This document shows positions 49,447 to 59,200 of a stretch of DNA of 64,000 nucleotides, one piece after another. Position 1 is the stretch's first letter, and each line of letters opens with the position of its first letter. Source of the DNA: Psychrobacter sp. DAB_AL43B. GTDB lineage: Bacteria > Pseudomonadota > Gammaproteobacteria > Pseudomonadales > Moraxellaceae. The stretch spans positions 868,001-932,000 of the forward strand of contig NZ_LT799838.1 of the NCBI RefSeq assembly GCF_900168255.1, in the 5' to 3' direction. Below the pieces are notes generated by a model. That model was not told where the DNA came from. It saw nothing but the letters and a program-made list of their open reading frames with translations, and did no database searches. Both the position numbers and the translations under genes were made by a program.

Positions 49447-50442
49447 ATGATAAAACCTATGATGCAAGATCGTTTGATTAATCCGCTAGAAGGAGCAGCT
49501 GATGCTCCTGATGCCAATATTCGACCAGCATTATTGGCTGAATATATCGGTCAGCCAGTGGTACGTGAGCAGATGGAAGTTTTTATTGCCGCGGCACGTG
49601 CGCGTGATGAAGCGTTAGATCATACGCTAATCTTTGGTCCGCCAGGCTTGGGCAAAACCACCCTTGCCAATATTATCGCTCGTGAGATGGGTGGTAATCT
49701 ACGCTCAACGTCAGGGCCTGTATTAGAGCGTGCAGGCGACTTAGCGGCCATGCTGACCAATTTAGAAGCTGGTGATGTGTTATTTATCGATGAGATTCAC
49801 CGTTTAAGTCCTGTCATTGAAGAAATACTTTATCCAGCGATGGAGGATTTTCAGCTGGATATTATGATTGGTGAAGGACCTGCCGCACGTTCTATTAAAC
49901 TTGATTTGCCACCATTTACGTTAGTTGCAGCGACTACGCGAGCAGGATTATTAACGTCACCTTTACGCGATCGCTTTGGTATCGTGCAGCGGCTTGAGTT
50001 TTATAACATTGCTGACCTTACAACGATTGTGAGCCGTGCAGCTCGGCTGATGCGGGTGCCGATGAGTGAGGACGGTGCGGTTGAGATTGCTCGCCGTGCT
50101 CGTGGTACGCCACGAATTGCCAACCGTTTACTACGCCGTGTGCGCGATTATGCTCAAGTCAGAGGCGATGGTAGTATCAATGGTGCGATTGCGGGCAGTG
50201 CGCTGGACATGCTAGCAGTTGATAGACGCGGCCTTGATCATTTAGATAGGCGCTATATCGAGATATTACACGAGCGTTTTGACGGTGGTCCTGCTGGGGT
50301 TGAAGCAGTGGCAGCGGCGATGGCTGAGGATCGCGGAACGTTAGAAGACGTCATTGAGCCTTATCTTATCCAGCAAGGCTATGTACTACGGACCGCACGC
50401 GGTCGTGTATTGACACAGATGGCGATTGATCAAATGGTATAG
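49447..50442 (+). CDS. ruvB: Holliday junction branch migration ATPase RuvB
   Basis: RuvB is the hexameric motor of branch migration. The start ATG 49447 ([13 protein letters not shown]) fits the family N terminus better than the TTG 49396. AAA+ motifs are Walker [11 protein letters not shown], Walker [11 protein letters not shown], sensor 1 ATTRAGLL, and the winged-helix C-terminal domain with [17 protein letters not shown]. Length is 331 residues. Confidence 0.97.
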   Translation: MIKPMMQDRLINPLEGAADAPDANIRPALLAEYIGQPVVREQMEVFIAAARARDEALDHTLIFGPPGLGKTTLANIIAREMGGNLRSTSGPVLERAGDLAAMLTNLEAGDVLFIDEIHRLSPVIEEILYPAMEDFQLDIMIGEGPAARSIKLDLPPFTLVAATTRAGLLTSPLRDRFGIVQRLEFYNIADLTTIVSRAARLMRVPMSEDGAVEIARRARGTPRIANRLLRRVRDYAQVRGDGSINGAIAGSALDMLAVDRRGLDHLDRRYIEILHERFDGGPAGVEAVAAAMAEDRGTLEDVIEPYLIQQGYVLRTARGRVLTQMAIDQMV

Positions 50443-50474
50443 TATTAAAATCAGAAATATCAAATCATAAGCCC

Positions 50475-50526
50475 AAAAGTGCACCTACATTTAATTCTTT
50501 AATTAAACGCAGGTGCACTTTTTTTT
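50475..50526. terminator. Bidirectional terminator between ruvB and the flavoprotein gene
   Basis: AAAAGTGCACCT (50475-50486) pairs with AGGTGCACTTTT (50511-50522) and is followed by more T. Confidence 0.88.
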
Positions 50527-50542
50527 GTTAATCATTATATGG

Positions 50543-51973
50543 CTACGATTTTATAGGTAAAGGCTGAGGCCATATTTTACCGGGATTGAGGATATTTTTA
50601 GGGTCAAGTGCTGACTTAATAGCCTGCATCATCGCGATGGCATTGCCATGCTCTTGATCCATATATTTTTGTTTGCCTTGACCGATTCCATGCTCGCCGG
50701 TACAAGTACCATCCATCGCAATCGCGCGCATAGCAAGGCGATCGATAATGCCGTCAGCAGTAGCCACCTCTGCTGGATCATCTGTATTAACCAATAATAA
50801 AACATGAAAATTGCCATCACCAACATGACCGACGATAGGTCCAATCATACCGGACGCTTCGATATCTTTTGCCGTCTCACTAACGCATTCCGCTAAGCGT
50901 GAAATGGGTACACAGGCATCAGTCGATAAAGCACTGGCTTCAGGTCGTAGGGCGGAGCTAGCATGATAAGCATTATGCCGCGCTTGCCAGAGACGTTTAC
51001 GCTCGGCTTCATTGGTATCCCAAACAAAATCAGTACCACCAAACTCTTCGATGATCTCGGTAAACATTTGCGCTTGTTCGCGAACGCCAGCTTCTGTGCC
51101 ATGGAACTCCACAAACAATGTCGGCGTCTCTGTTAAATCAAGATTGGCGTATTGATTACAAGCTTTGATTTGCATGGCGTCCAGTAGCTCAATACGTGCA
51201 ATAGGCAAGCACATTTGAATGGTCAGCATGACTGCCTGACAAGCATCCTCAATCGTTGGAAAATGACAAATGCCACTGCCAATGCATTCGCTTATACCAA
51301 ATAATTTAAGCGTCACTTCTGTAACGATACCGAGCGTACCCTCTGAGCCTATCATTAGCCGCGTTAAGTCATAACCGGCGGCGGATTTTTTGGCACGTGT
51401 GCCTGTTCGAACAATCTCTCCACTTGCTGTGACGACTTCAAGCGCGAGCACCACATCTTTCATAGTGCCATAACGTACGGCATTAGTTCCTGACGCACGC
51501 GTGGCAACCATGCCACCGATACTAGCATTGGCACCAGGATCTATGGGAAAAAATAACCCCGTATCACGTAAATAATGGTTCAATTGCTCACGCGTGACGC
51601 CAGGTTGTACGGTCACTGTCAGGTCTTCATTATTGACCTGCAATATTGCATCCATCGCATGCATATCGATACACAGTCCGCCATAAGGAGCATTCAATTG
51701 ACCTTCTAAAGAAGAGCCAATACCAAAGGCAATCACCGGCATCTGGTATTGATTGCAAATCTCTACGGCCGCTGCTACCTCGTGTTTATCCTGTACGGTT
51801 AGTACCGCATCAGGCGGCTGATTGGCTAACCAAGTCATCGTATGGCCATGCTGCTCGCGTACCGTAGCATTGGTACTGAGCTGTTTACCGAAGCGAGTTT
51901 GCAGGACCGCAATAGCAGCACTATGATCTGGTTTAACAGTGTTTTCAAGGTGAGAAGCGGGTAAAGATGACAT
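50543..51973 (-). CDS. FAD-linked oxidase, D-lactate dehydrogenase/GlcD type
   Basis: A 476-residue flavoprotein predicted to oxidise a D-2-hydroxyacid such as D-lactate or glycolate. The N-terminal FAD-binding_4 domain (about 50-230) has PVIAFGIGSSLEGQ, FFPIDPGANASIGGMVATRASG and GSEGTLGIVTEVTLKL. The C-terminal FAD-oxidase domain has RHNAYHAS, GHVGDGNFH and GEHGIGQGK, the last carrying metal-binding histidine. The layout matches eukaryote-type cytochrome D-lactate dehydrogenases and GlcD, and the substrate cannot be separated by eye. No glcEF partners are adjacent. Confidence 0.88.
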   Translation of the reverse strand: MSSLPASHLENTVKPDHSAAIAVLQTRFGKQLSTNATVREQHGHTMTWLANQPPDAVLTVQDKHEVAAAVEICNQYQMPVIAFGIGSSLEGQLNAPYGGLCIDMHAMDAILQVNNEDLTVTVQPGVTREQLNHYLRDTGLFFPIDPGANASIGGMVATRASGTNAVRYGTMKDVVLALEVVTASGEIVRTGTRAKKSAAGYDLTRLMIGSEGTLGIVTEVTLKLFGISECIGSGICHFPTIEDACQAVMLTIQMCLPIARIELLDAMQIKACNQYANLDLTETPTLFVEFHGTEAGVREQAQMFTEIIEEFGGTDFVWDTNEAERKRLWQARHNAYHASSALRPEASALSTDACVPISRLAECVSETAKDIEASGMIGPIVGHVGDGNFHVLLLVNTDDPAEVATADGIIDRLAMRAIAMDGTCTGEHGIGQGKQKYMDQEHGNAIAMMQAIKSALDPKNILNPGKIWPQPLPIKS

Positions 51974-52148
51974 GGTCGATTCCTACATATAAAGCGGGTT
52001 CTAAACTGAATGGACGAGACATAAAATAAAGCTAAGCGCCAGCTACCTTTATATTTTTTCAAAGGATAATTAAAGTTAGTGAGCGCTTGTTTAACGAACG
52101 TTTGAATTGATGATGATTAATAGCATTTAGCAAATAGCATTCAGCGGT

Positions 52149-53813
52149 CTAGGCTAGGATACGCCAAACGACGACTAAAATAGCCAATAGATAAAAGACA
52201 GGTGCAAACCAACCGACTTGTGTTGCAATCGCAATGAAAATAGCGAAACCCGACAGCGCCAACCAATCGCGGCGACGGTCGTTGAGCATATCGGCACGAA
52301 TCTGCTGTATTTCACGCAATTGACTGTCTTGGCGTGACCCTTGTGAGGCGAGACTTTGCAGTCCTTGGTCTAGCAGCTTAGGGATATCAGTCGTCGACAG
52401 TAATATCTCTGGCAATTGCTGGCGTAGCTGTTGTAAATTACGCATCGGATCTAATTGTTCTTTAATCCAGCTGCTTAAAATTGGCTTAGCAAGTGACCAA
52501 ATATCAAGATCAGGATATAAGTCGCGACCGAGTCCTTCAACATGTACCAAGGTTTTAAGCAGTAGCATTAATTGCGGTGGGATACTCATATGATGGCGGC
52601 GGGCGATATCCAAAATTTGCATCAAAACGCCAGCAAAATCGATATCGTTAATGGACTTTTGCAACATCGGACCGACAGTGCGGCTCATATCACGCATCAA
52701 CGCATGCTTATCGGCACTTGGCGGTATCCAGCCAGCTCGGCTGACGATATCAACCATCGCCGTAAAGTTATTATTCATCACCGCCAATAGCATCCGCGCT
52801 ACGATGAGCTGATCGTCCTTTGATAAGGTGCCCATGATGGCACAATCAAGACCGATATAGCGTGGCTCATGACCCAAATCAATCGCAGGCATATTTGCAT
52901 GGATGGTTTTAACGGGTGGTGTCTCTACGAAGACGTTACCCGGATGCATATCAGCGTGGAAAAAGTTATCACGAAATACTTGGGTGAAAAATATGGTTAA
53001 GCCTTTTTCTGCTAGTGCGGCTCGGTCATAGCCCAGCTGATCAAACACCTCAACCTGCGAGATGGGTACGCCTTGAATACGCTCCATGACCATAACGTTT
53101 TTGGCAGCGTCATAAACTTCAGGTACATACATCAATGCAGAACCTAAGAAGTTGTTGCGCATTTGGGTGGTATTGTCTGATTCAAGGGTCAAATCTAACT
53201 CATTGAGCATCACTTGCCGATAGTCTTCGACAATATCGATGATATGTATGGCACGCGCCGCTTCGATACGAGCTGATGCCCAGTCAGCCAATTCACGCAG
53301 TAGCTCAAAGTCTGCAATAATGGTAGTCCGAATGTCAGGACGAACTACTTTGACCACCACTTCACGCCCGTCATGCAGGGCGGCGGTATGTACTTGGGCA
53401 ATAGAAGCTGCTGCTAAAGGTTTTACATCAAAGCGCGCAAATAAAGTACCAATAGATTGACCGAGACCGTGTTTAGGGTCTTGGATTTGAGCAATGGCGA
53501 TATCAGAGTCAAAAGATTTAACTTTATCTTGCAGCTGAACCAACTGCTCAATAATCTCAGGCGATACTAAGTCACGACGCGTAGAGAGTAATTGCCCAAG
53601 CTTTAAAAAAAGCGTACCCATATCTTCAAGGGCATATTTAATCGCATTGGGCTGGTGCTTTTTACCCCAAGCTGCTGGATGCATACGGATTAAACGCGCT
53701 AAAGGTTGTAGCTGCGGTGCCTCTTCGACAGACAGGTGCGTGTCAATACGATAGGTGGCGGCAATACGCCAAAGCTCAAGTAAACGGGCGCGATGAGATA
53801 ATAGCATGGGCAA
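52149..53813 (-). CDS. ubiB: Ubiquinone biosynthesis regulatory kinase-like protein UbiB
   Basis: UbiB is an atypical ABC1/ADCK kinase-like ATPase needed for ubiquinone synthesis. The KxGQ-type motif is FLKLGQLLSTR, followed by the A-rich loop LAAASIAQVH, VVVKVVRPD and the HADMHPGNVF metal site. Two membrane spans end the protein (about 508-548). At 554 residues it has the usual length. Its genes run ubiE, ubiJ, ubiB in the direction of transcription. Confidence 0.95.
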   Translation of the reverse strand: MPMLLSHRARLLELWRIAATYRIDTHLSVEEAPQLQPLARLIRMHPAAWGKKHQPNAIKYALEDMGTLFLKLGQLLSTRRDLVSPEIIEQLVQLQDKVKSFDSDIAIAQIQDPKHGLGQSIGTLFARFDVKPLAAASIAQVHTAALHDGREVVVKVVRPDIRTTIIADFELLRELADWASARIEAARAIHIIDIVEDYRQVMLNELDLTLESDNTTQMRNNFLGSALMYVPEVYDAAKNVMVMERIQGVPISQVEVFDQLGYDRAALAEKGLTIFFTQVFRDNFFHADMHPGNVFVETPPVKTIHANMPAIDLGHEPRYIGLDCAIMGTLSKDDQLIVARMLLAVMNNNFTAMVDIVSRAGWIPPSADKHALMRDMSRTVGPMLQKSINDIDFAGVLMQILDIARRHHMSIPPQLMLLLKTLVHVEGLGRDLYPDLDIWSLAKPILSSWIKEQLDPMRNLQQLRQQLPEILLSTTDIPKLLDQGLQSLASQGSRQDSQLREIQQIRADMLNDRRRDWLALSGFAIFIAIATQVGWFAPVFYLLAILVVVWRILA

Positions 53814-53895
53814 AATTACTCTAGATAAAGTCGAAAATAGGGTAGGCGCTGTGACTGTTTATACTGCGATTATGTATGCTGCACAAAAACCATCA

Positions 53896-53952
53896 CAGCA
53901 GCACTGTCTTACTTTTAAAGTAAGTCGTTATAGATTAAGCCACTATAGATAA
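53896..53952. repeat. Partial second copy of the 30779 repeat element
   Basis: CAGCAGCACTGT followed by TTTTAA and ACTATAGATAA matches the right end of the 30779-30925 element. A 15-bp tandem duplication (TAAGTCGTTATAGAT, TAAGCCACTATAGAT) lengthens it. The left half is absent. Confidence 0.6.
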
Positions 53953-53971
53953 TGTCTGATTAATAACACTT

Positions 53972-54691
53972 TTATCTATGGTTGTTTAAACGCGCCTGCT
54001 CGTCTTTGATAGCTGCCAGTCTGGCTTCTTCACGTTCGACATCCGCCCGTAGCTTTAATAGTTGCTGCTTAAGGTCATTCATCTCTGCTGTCTGCATAGG
54101 GTCAGAGTCAATATTACCCGCTACATCATTGGCCCAGTCGCTGACATCGTTAAAAGCGCGTTTGGCACTATGCCGCCAGCCGCTTTTGAGCTGTGATATG
54201 AGCAGATGCAACTGACTGGCCATCGGCTTACCAATAAAGGGTTCTAGCTGTCCGGCCACATCGGGATCAAATCCTGCTACCAGTTGTTTAAGCTGCATCA
54301 GCACTTTGTAATCACCAGCGATAGGCAGGTTACCGTCAGTGCCGCGCATTAGGTTGAGCAGCTGGGCTGGATTATCAACGGTGATGACACAGTCTGGGCG
54401 ACTATGCCCAATCCGCGCTTTATCCATATTGGCTTTTTGACGCTGATCAGTATGATCGTTGCTTTTAGAAGCGTTTTTAAAATTGCTTTCAAAAACGCTT
54501 TCGGTCGTTACCGGCTCAAAACGCAAACGCTCATCAGTAAATAGCACATCCAAACTCACATCCGGTGCACCCATATTTAGTCGTAATACTTTGCCAGCAA
54601 GCGGTGCAAGACCAGCTTTGGTAATCTCATCGCTAGCAATAGCGATATTAATCAGCTTTTCGGCACCAGCCAAAAGTAAGACAGTCAGCAT
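53972..54691 (-). CDS. ubiJ: Ubiquinone biosynthesis accessory factor UbiJ
   Basis: UbiJ holds lipophilic ubiquinone precursors in a metabolon with UbiK through its SCP2 domain. The product (239 residues) has an SCP2-like N-terminal part (LTVLLLAGAEKLINIA, VLRLNMGAPDVSLDVLF, CVITVDNPAQLLNLM) and a C-terminal coiled coil (LKQQLLKLRADVEREEARLAAIKDEQ, split). A charged insert near residues 65-95 is not typical. Position between ubiE and ubiB fixes the call. Confidence 0.88.
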   Translation of the reverse strand: MLTVLLLAGAEKLINIAIASDEITKAGLAPLAGKVLRLNMGAPDVSLDVLFTDERLRFEPVTTESVFESNFKNASKSNDHTDQRQKANMDKARIGHSRPDCVITVDNPAQLLNLMRGTDGNLPIAGDYKVLMQLKQLVAGFDPDVAGQLEPFIGKPMASQLHLLISQLKSGWRHSAKRAFNDVSDWANDVAGNIDSDPMQTAEMNDLKQQLLKLRADVEREEARLAAIKDEQARLNNHR

Positions 54692-54775
54692 AAGGCTCTC
54701 ACATATTTAGTTGAGCGCCTTAAAAAAAGCGCATCGTTTATCAGGGTCAGTTGTTACGACTGATGAGTATTAGCA

Positions 54776-54852
54776 ATTTTTATCGTCACGATTTTTATCA
54801 TGAAAATTTTCATCGTTAAGCTTTTTTATTGCTACGACTTTTTATCGCTATG
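54776..54852. repeat. Five tandem repeats of 15-17 bp between ubiE and ubiJ
   Basis: Units ATTTTTATCGTCACG, ATTTTTATCATGAAA, ATTTTCATCGTTAAG, a 17-bp unit CTTTTTTATTGCTACGA and CTTTTTATCGCTATG are contiguous. The last unit contains the ubiE stop codon. Confidence 0.78.
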
Positions 54853-55975
54853 CTTTAAATCCGCGATGTACGGCGACGATACCAGCGGTCAGGTTATGAT
54901 AATCACAATTTTCAAAGCCCGCTTGTTGCATCATTTGTTTTAGCGTCTGCTGATCAGGGTGCATACGAATCGACTCAGCCAAATACTTATAGCTCTCAGC
55001 ATCATTGGCAATCAGCTTGCCCATAATCGGCAAGGCAGTAAATGAATATAAGTCATAGGCTTTAGATAATGGCTCAAATACTGGTTTTGAGAATTCCAAA
55101 ATCAATAGACGACCGCCCGGCTTAAGTACACGATACATGGCTTTTAAAGCAGCATCTTTGTCCGTGACATTACGCAAACCAAAACTAATGGTGACCAAAT
55201 CAAAGCTTTCATCGTCAAAGGGCGCTAAAGTTTCAGCGTTGGCCAATACGAAATCGACATTGTTACAGCCGGCATTGATGAGGCGCTCACGACCGACTTC
55301 TAGCATGGCAGCATTGATGTCTGATAATACAACGTGACCGTTTTTGCCCACTTCACGGCTAAAGACTTTCGCCAAATCACCCGTACCGCCAGCGATATCA
55401 AGCACATGCTGACCGGCACGAACGCCCGATAAGCTAATTGCATAACGTTTCCACAGACGATGGATACCAAATGACATTAAGTCATTCATGATGTCGTATT
55501 TTTTGGCGACTGAAGTAAAGACGTCGGCGACACGTGCCTGTTTTTCTGCTTTATTGACAGTCTTATAACCAAAATGCGTTTCTTCATTACCATCAGTATC
55601 AGCTGTATGTGGGTTATTGATATCATCACGCTGATTAAAGACCGTTTGTTTTGCTGGTTGTGCGTCGGTTTTTGCTGAGGCGTTCGAAGCGTTATTTAGA
55701 TTGGCATTTGCTGTACTGGTATTTTGCATAGTCGTTTGTTGGCCTTGTGGCGTTCCTGTTGGTAAATCTTGAACTTGCGTGAAGTCATTATTGTTAACAT
55801 TGTCACTGCTGTTTTGTGCATTGGCTTGTAGCAATGGATTTGTACCAGTATTTTGACGTGCTTTTACTTGAGCGGTGATATCTTGATTATCGGTAATGCT
55901 ATCACTGACCAATTTATCCTGTAAGTGACCGTTGGTAGTAGTATTGACATTAGCATTAGGTTTTTGATCAGTCAT
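54848..55975 (-). CDS. ubiE: Ubiquinone/menaquinone C-methyltransferase UbiE with N-terminal extension
   Basis: UbiE methylates the benzoquinone ring in ubiquinone synthesis. The methyltransferase domain starts at about residue 131 ([10 protein letters not shown]), aligning with the start of E. coli UbiE. SAM motif I is [14 protein letters not shown] (191-204). The first 130 residues are almost only N, T, Q, D, A and S and look disordered. A good ribosome site (AGGACA) precedes the ATG at 55975, and no strong internal start is seen, so the extension is probably translated. Confidence 0.94.
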   Translation of the reverse strand: MTDQKPNANVNTTTNGHLQDKLVSDSITDNQDITAQVKARQNTGTNPLLQANAQNSSDNVNNNDFTQVQDLPTGTPQGQQTTMQNTSTANANLNNASNASAKTDAQPAKQTVFNQRDDINNPHTADTDGNEETHFGYKTVNKAEKQARVADVFTSVAKKYDIMNDLMSFGIHRLWKRYAISLSGVRAGQHVLDIAGGTGDLAKVFSREVGKNGHVVLSDINAAMLEVGRERLINAGCNNVDFVLANAETLAPFDDESFDLVTISFGLRNVTDKDAALKAMYRVLKPGGRLLILEFSKPVFEPLSKAYDLYSFTALPIMGKLIANDAESYKYLAESIRMHPDQQTLKQMMQQAGFENCDYHNLTAGIVAVHRGFKA

Positions 55976-56066
55976 TGCATTGTCCTATTATTGGTTTTTA
56001 TGCTTGTTTTTTGGCCATGTTTATTCATATAAAGTGTGCCGTTAGCCACTTATACGATAAATCCTA

Positions 56067-56777
56067 TCATACACCAAACGTTGCTGGCTTACCGCCATTA
56101 TCCGTGGCATGAACTTCATCAATAATTTGTAGCTCACGCTCACAAAACGGTTCGATAAAGCTGCTCACACTACTGAGTGGCTTCATCGCTTTAAAGCCTG
56201 CATCAATAAAGTCGTAAAGCGGTTGATAACCATGACGATAAGCTGCACCTTTTGCTATTGCAAAGGCTTTTTTTAGCATAAATGAGTTGAGATGCTTATC
56301 GGTGCGATAACAGACTTCTTTAAGATTATTAATTTGGACTCGGCGCTCATTGGCTTCATCGACAGCGCGGTAAGCGGTGAGCATATTTTCTTCATTGACC
56401 GGTAGGTCTTGAGCAAGTAACCATTGAGCCAAATGCAAATCGAGCTCAATCGCCAATATAGAGGCTTGAATACCCATGCTTCCTGCTTCTAAAGCCGACT
56501 CTTTGGCAAGGCGTTCAAGTTTTTTAGCCTTAGGAAGAATACGACCCAATTGTTCTGCTAATATTTTGAATTCATCGCCACCGTAGAGCTGGGTCAAAAA
56601 GTAATCTGCCATCGGTTTGTTTTTTGGTTGTTCAAATAGCGCGCTATGCGTCTGCTTGATACGTGCTTGTTGCCATGATTGCACCTCTTTGAGCTTGGTG
56701 TTTAATGCGGCATCGTTATGATGTGGCAGCGCCCAGAAACGGTTCAAGTGCTGTTGTAGATTGGCTAAAGCAGACAT
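56067..56777 (-). CDS. Uncharacterised helical protein (FFLEELY-motif-like)
   Basis: Function unknown. Starting at ATG 56777 (MSALANLQQHL, AGGATTACC upstream) gives 236 residues; a longer frame begins at 56813 without a ribosome site. It is almost all helix with no leader or membrane span. The segment YFLTQLYGGDEF near residue 60 resembles the FFLEELY motif used to name a Moraxellaceae family, which is my recollection and unverified. A conserved-looking acidic helix (AIELDLHLAQWLL) and YRHGYQPLYDFIDAGF follow. It is upstream of ubiE on the same strand, but about 90 bp away. Confidence 0.72.
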   Translation of the reverse strand: MSALANLQQHLNRFWALPHHNDAALNTKLKEVQSWQQARIKQTHSALFEQPKNKPMADYFLTQLYGGDEFKILAEQLGRILPKAKKLERLAKESALEAGSMGIQASILAIELDLHLAQWLLAQDLPVNEENMLTAYRAVDEANERRVQINNLKEVCYRTDKHLNSFMLKKAFAIAKGAAYRHGYQPLYDFIDAGFKAMKPLSSVSSFIEPFCERELQIIDEVHATDNGGKPATFGV

Positions 56778-56930
56778 GGCAGGTAATCCTATAAAAGTAG
56801 AAATATTAATCAAATTGATAATAAATAAGTTAAGTGGTGTTGAGTTTTTATGCTTATGGGTAGCTATTAAAACATGCTCGCAAGATTTTGTTCACCTTAA
56901 AAGAAAATAAAGCAGAATACAAATGCCAAA

Positions 56931-57008
56931 CTGTTACATAGCGCTCTTATCTAGTTCTGTTACTTCGTCCTGTTATCTTGCTCTGTTACATAGCCGCGTT
57001 ATTTACTG
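56931..57008. repeat. 13-bp tandem array upstream of pap
   Basis: Units start at 56931, 56944, 56957, 56970, 56983 and a weak one at 56996. They read CTGTTACATAGCG, CTCTTATCTAGTT, CTGTTACTTCGTC, CTGTTATCTTGCT, CTGTTACATAGCC and GCGTTATTTACTG. The core is CTGTTA. The array ends 14 bp before an extended -10. Confidence 0.82.
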
Positions 57009-57019
57009 AATGGACTCAG

Positions 57020-57028
57020 TGCTATGAT
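57020..57028 (+). promoter_or_regulatory. Extended -10 of the pap promoter
   Basis: TGCTATGAT is an extended -10 with no good -35, lying 57 bp before the pap start and directly after the 13-bp array, which is the layout of an activator-dependent promoter. Confidence 0.5.
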
Positions 57029-57084
57029 TAAATCAATTCGTTATTTTAACCTCATTATTTAATAACGCTATAGCGAGCACAGAC

Positions 57085-58770
57085 ATGAGCAAAAAAAATG
57101 ATAAGACTGAAGCAGACGCGCCACAAGCAGTGAGCGCCCCATTTAGTAAAGAAGTCGTTGAGCAGCGCTTAACACCCAATCCTTTAAGTCAGTTTTTTAT
57201 GGATAAGGATGCGCTTCGACTGGCATTGGTCACCGCCCAGTTCGCCCTACGAGCGACGCGACAACAAACACCGCCAACCACCAATAAACCAATGGGGCTA
57301 TTGGTGCTGGTCAACGGTATGGAGCAGGCAGGCAAAGGAACCGCCGTCACGCAGCTACGGCAGTGGGTAGATCCGCGTCTACTCAAGGTTGAGGCGATCA
57401 TCGGTGATTGCCCATTAGATCATCAGCCGATTTGGCAAGCGCATACCAAAGCCATGCCGCGCTACGGTGATGTGATGATTTATTTTGGCAACTGGTATGC
57501 CGATTTGCTATATAACGTGATGCGTATGGCACATTCAGATAGCAAAAATAATGAGAAATTGATAAAAAATAAAAAGTGTGCCGATGCTGATATAGATACG
57601 GATATAAATACTAAGGCGTTACCCATTGGTAAGTGGCAAGATTATTTGCAGCAACAGCTGATTGAGCTGCAAGCCTTTGAGCAAGATCTTGCTGCGAATC
57701 ATACTAAGCTGCTGAAGTGCTGGTTTCATGTAGATATCGAAACCTTGCAGGCAAGGCTAAACGATGATGAGACAGACCCACGTTTTTTGTATCAGATTGA
57801 TTGGCATAGCGCGGCAGTAGTGACGCAGTTTAATGAGGTAGCCGCTACCTTATTACGCCAGCAAGGTGATTGGATCATTATTGATGGTGCTGATAAATCA
57901 AAAGCCGCCATGCATTTTTGTCATGAAGTCTTACATGCTATGCAAATGGCATTGGCGAGCAGTGAAGCAGAAAGCAGTGAAGTAGAGAAAAATCATAGTG
58001 ATACACCAAAGTTTGAGCCTGTTAAGTTTGAGAATGTAAAGCCACCTAAATTATTGACGGAAATAGCCGATTCAGATATAGATAAATCAGACTATCATCA
58101 ACAACTTGAAGCCAAGCAAGTAAAGCTCGCTGAATTACTACGCGCGCGTAAGGGCCGTCATGTGGTGTTTGCTTTTGAGGGTATGGATGCCGCTGGCAAG
58201 GGCGGCGCTATTAAAAGGCTGGTGGCGCCACTCGATCCACGTGAATATCAAATTTATAATATTAGCGCGCCCATGTTGTATGAGCTACAGCATCCTTATT
58301 TATGGCGCTTTTGGACCAAACTCCCAAACGAGCAAACAGACCGTATCAGTCGTATCGCTATCTTTGATCGTACGTGGTATGGACGTGTATTGGTTGAACG
58401 TATTGAAGGCTTTGCCACTGATGAGGAGTGGCAGCGCGCTTACGATGAAATCAATCGTTTTGAGGCAGACTTGGCAGCGTCAGGTACCTTGGTCATCAAA
58501 TACTGGCTGGCTATCGATAAACAAGAGCAACTCAAACGTTTTGAAGCGCGTGAAGAGACACCGCATAAACAGTTTAAATTAACGGACGATGATTGGCGTA
58601 ATCGTGAGAACTGGTCAGATTACGTACAATCTGCTGCTGATATGCTGGCACGTACTGATACCAAAAGTGCCCCTTGGTGTGTTATTGCGACTAACGACAA
58701 GCGTCAAGCGCGTCTGGACGTTTTAGACCATGCTATTGAGCAGCTCTCAGCGGTACTCTCTACTCGCTAA
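57085..58770 (+). CDS. pap: Polyphosphate:AMP phosphotransferase (two PPK2 domains)
   Basis: Pap uses polyphosphate to convert AMP to ADP. This is the double-domain PPK2 class II form: 561 residues with two P-loops, VLVNGMEQAGKGTAV near residue 80 and FAFEGMDAAGKGGAI near residue 365. In such proteins the C-terminal domain is the active one; here it keeps FDRTWYGRVLVERIEGF and the lid region, while the first copy is diverged. An acidic E/S/K-rich linker (about 290-325) joins them. The PiT phosphate transporter gene is next on the same strand. Confidence 0.93.
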   Translation: MSKKNDKTEADAPQAVSAPFSKEVVEQRLTPNPLSQFFMDKDALRLALVTAQFALRATRQQTPPTTNKPMGLLVLVNGMEQAGKGTAVTQLRQWVDPRLLKVEAIIGDCPLDHQPIWQAHTKAMPRYGDVMIYFGNWYADLLYNVMRMAHSDSKNNEKLIKNKKCADADIDTDINTKALPIGKWQDYLQQQLIELQAFEQDLAANHTKLLKCWFHVDIETLQARLNDDETDPRFLYQIDWHSAAVVTQFNEVAATLLRQQGDWIIIDGADKSKAAMHFCHEVLHAMQMALASSEAESSEVEKNHSDTPKFEPVKFENVKPPKLLTEIADSDIDKSDYHQQLEAKQVKLAELLRARKGRHVVFAFEGMDAAGKGGAIKRLVAPLDPREYQIYNISAPMLYELQHPYLWRFWTKLPNEQTDRISRIAIFDRTWYGRVLVERIEGFATDEEWQRAYDEINRFEADLAASGTLVIKYWLAIDKQEQLKRFEAREETPHKQFKLTDDDWRNRENWSDYVQSAADMLARTDTKSAPWCVIATNDKRQARLDVLDHAIEQLSAVLSTR

Positions 58771-59102
58771 GGCTCTGATATTTACTGCGCTCGCTCATGC
58801 CCATAGTAGTTGTGGACTAGTTATAAAGCGGATATCGAGGCTGATTAATAATTAAAATATAACAACACTCTTTGACTAAATGAGCAGATTTTTCGAGCCA
58901 CAGATGTACAGTTACAAATCTTGTAATATCATCATGCATTATGCGTCTATATTTAATATAATAGGCGCGTAATGAGCGCTGCTATCTATTAAAATAGCTT
59001 GGTCGCTTGACTGTTTATTCTTTAATATCAATTTATCTTTTAATATCAATGTTTTTTTCATGACAATCAAATTTACCACAACAACACTATCACTATAAAT
59101 AC

Positions 59103-59155
59103 CTAAGCCGCAAGATGCTCTAATCGGACGATTTGGCAATATCCCTTGCGGCTTT
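59103..59155. other. Hairpin with long loop in the pap-PiT spacer
   Basis: TAAGCCGCAAG (59103-59113) pairs with CTTGCGGCTTTA (59144-59155) around a 30-nt loop. The T-run is weak, so it is either a terminator remnant or part of an RNA. Confidence 0.45.
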
Positions 59156-59200
59156 ATAGTATTTTGCATGATGGGTTTTTATCTTATGTTTTTGTCGTGT

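Noticed and set aside
56931..57008. A CRISPR array or plasmid iterons
   Set aside because: Repeats are contiguous with no spacers, no cas genes are present, and there is no replication gene nearby.
56931..57008. A classical Pho box
   Set aside because: Classical Pho boxes repeat at 11 bp with CTGTCAT; here the period is 13 bp and the core is CTGTTA. Kept only as a hypothesis.
58939..59169. A 76-codon minus-strand frame in the pap-PiT spacer
   Set aside because: Built largely over the hairpin and repeats; no ribosome site and no recognisable domain.
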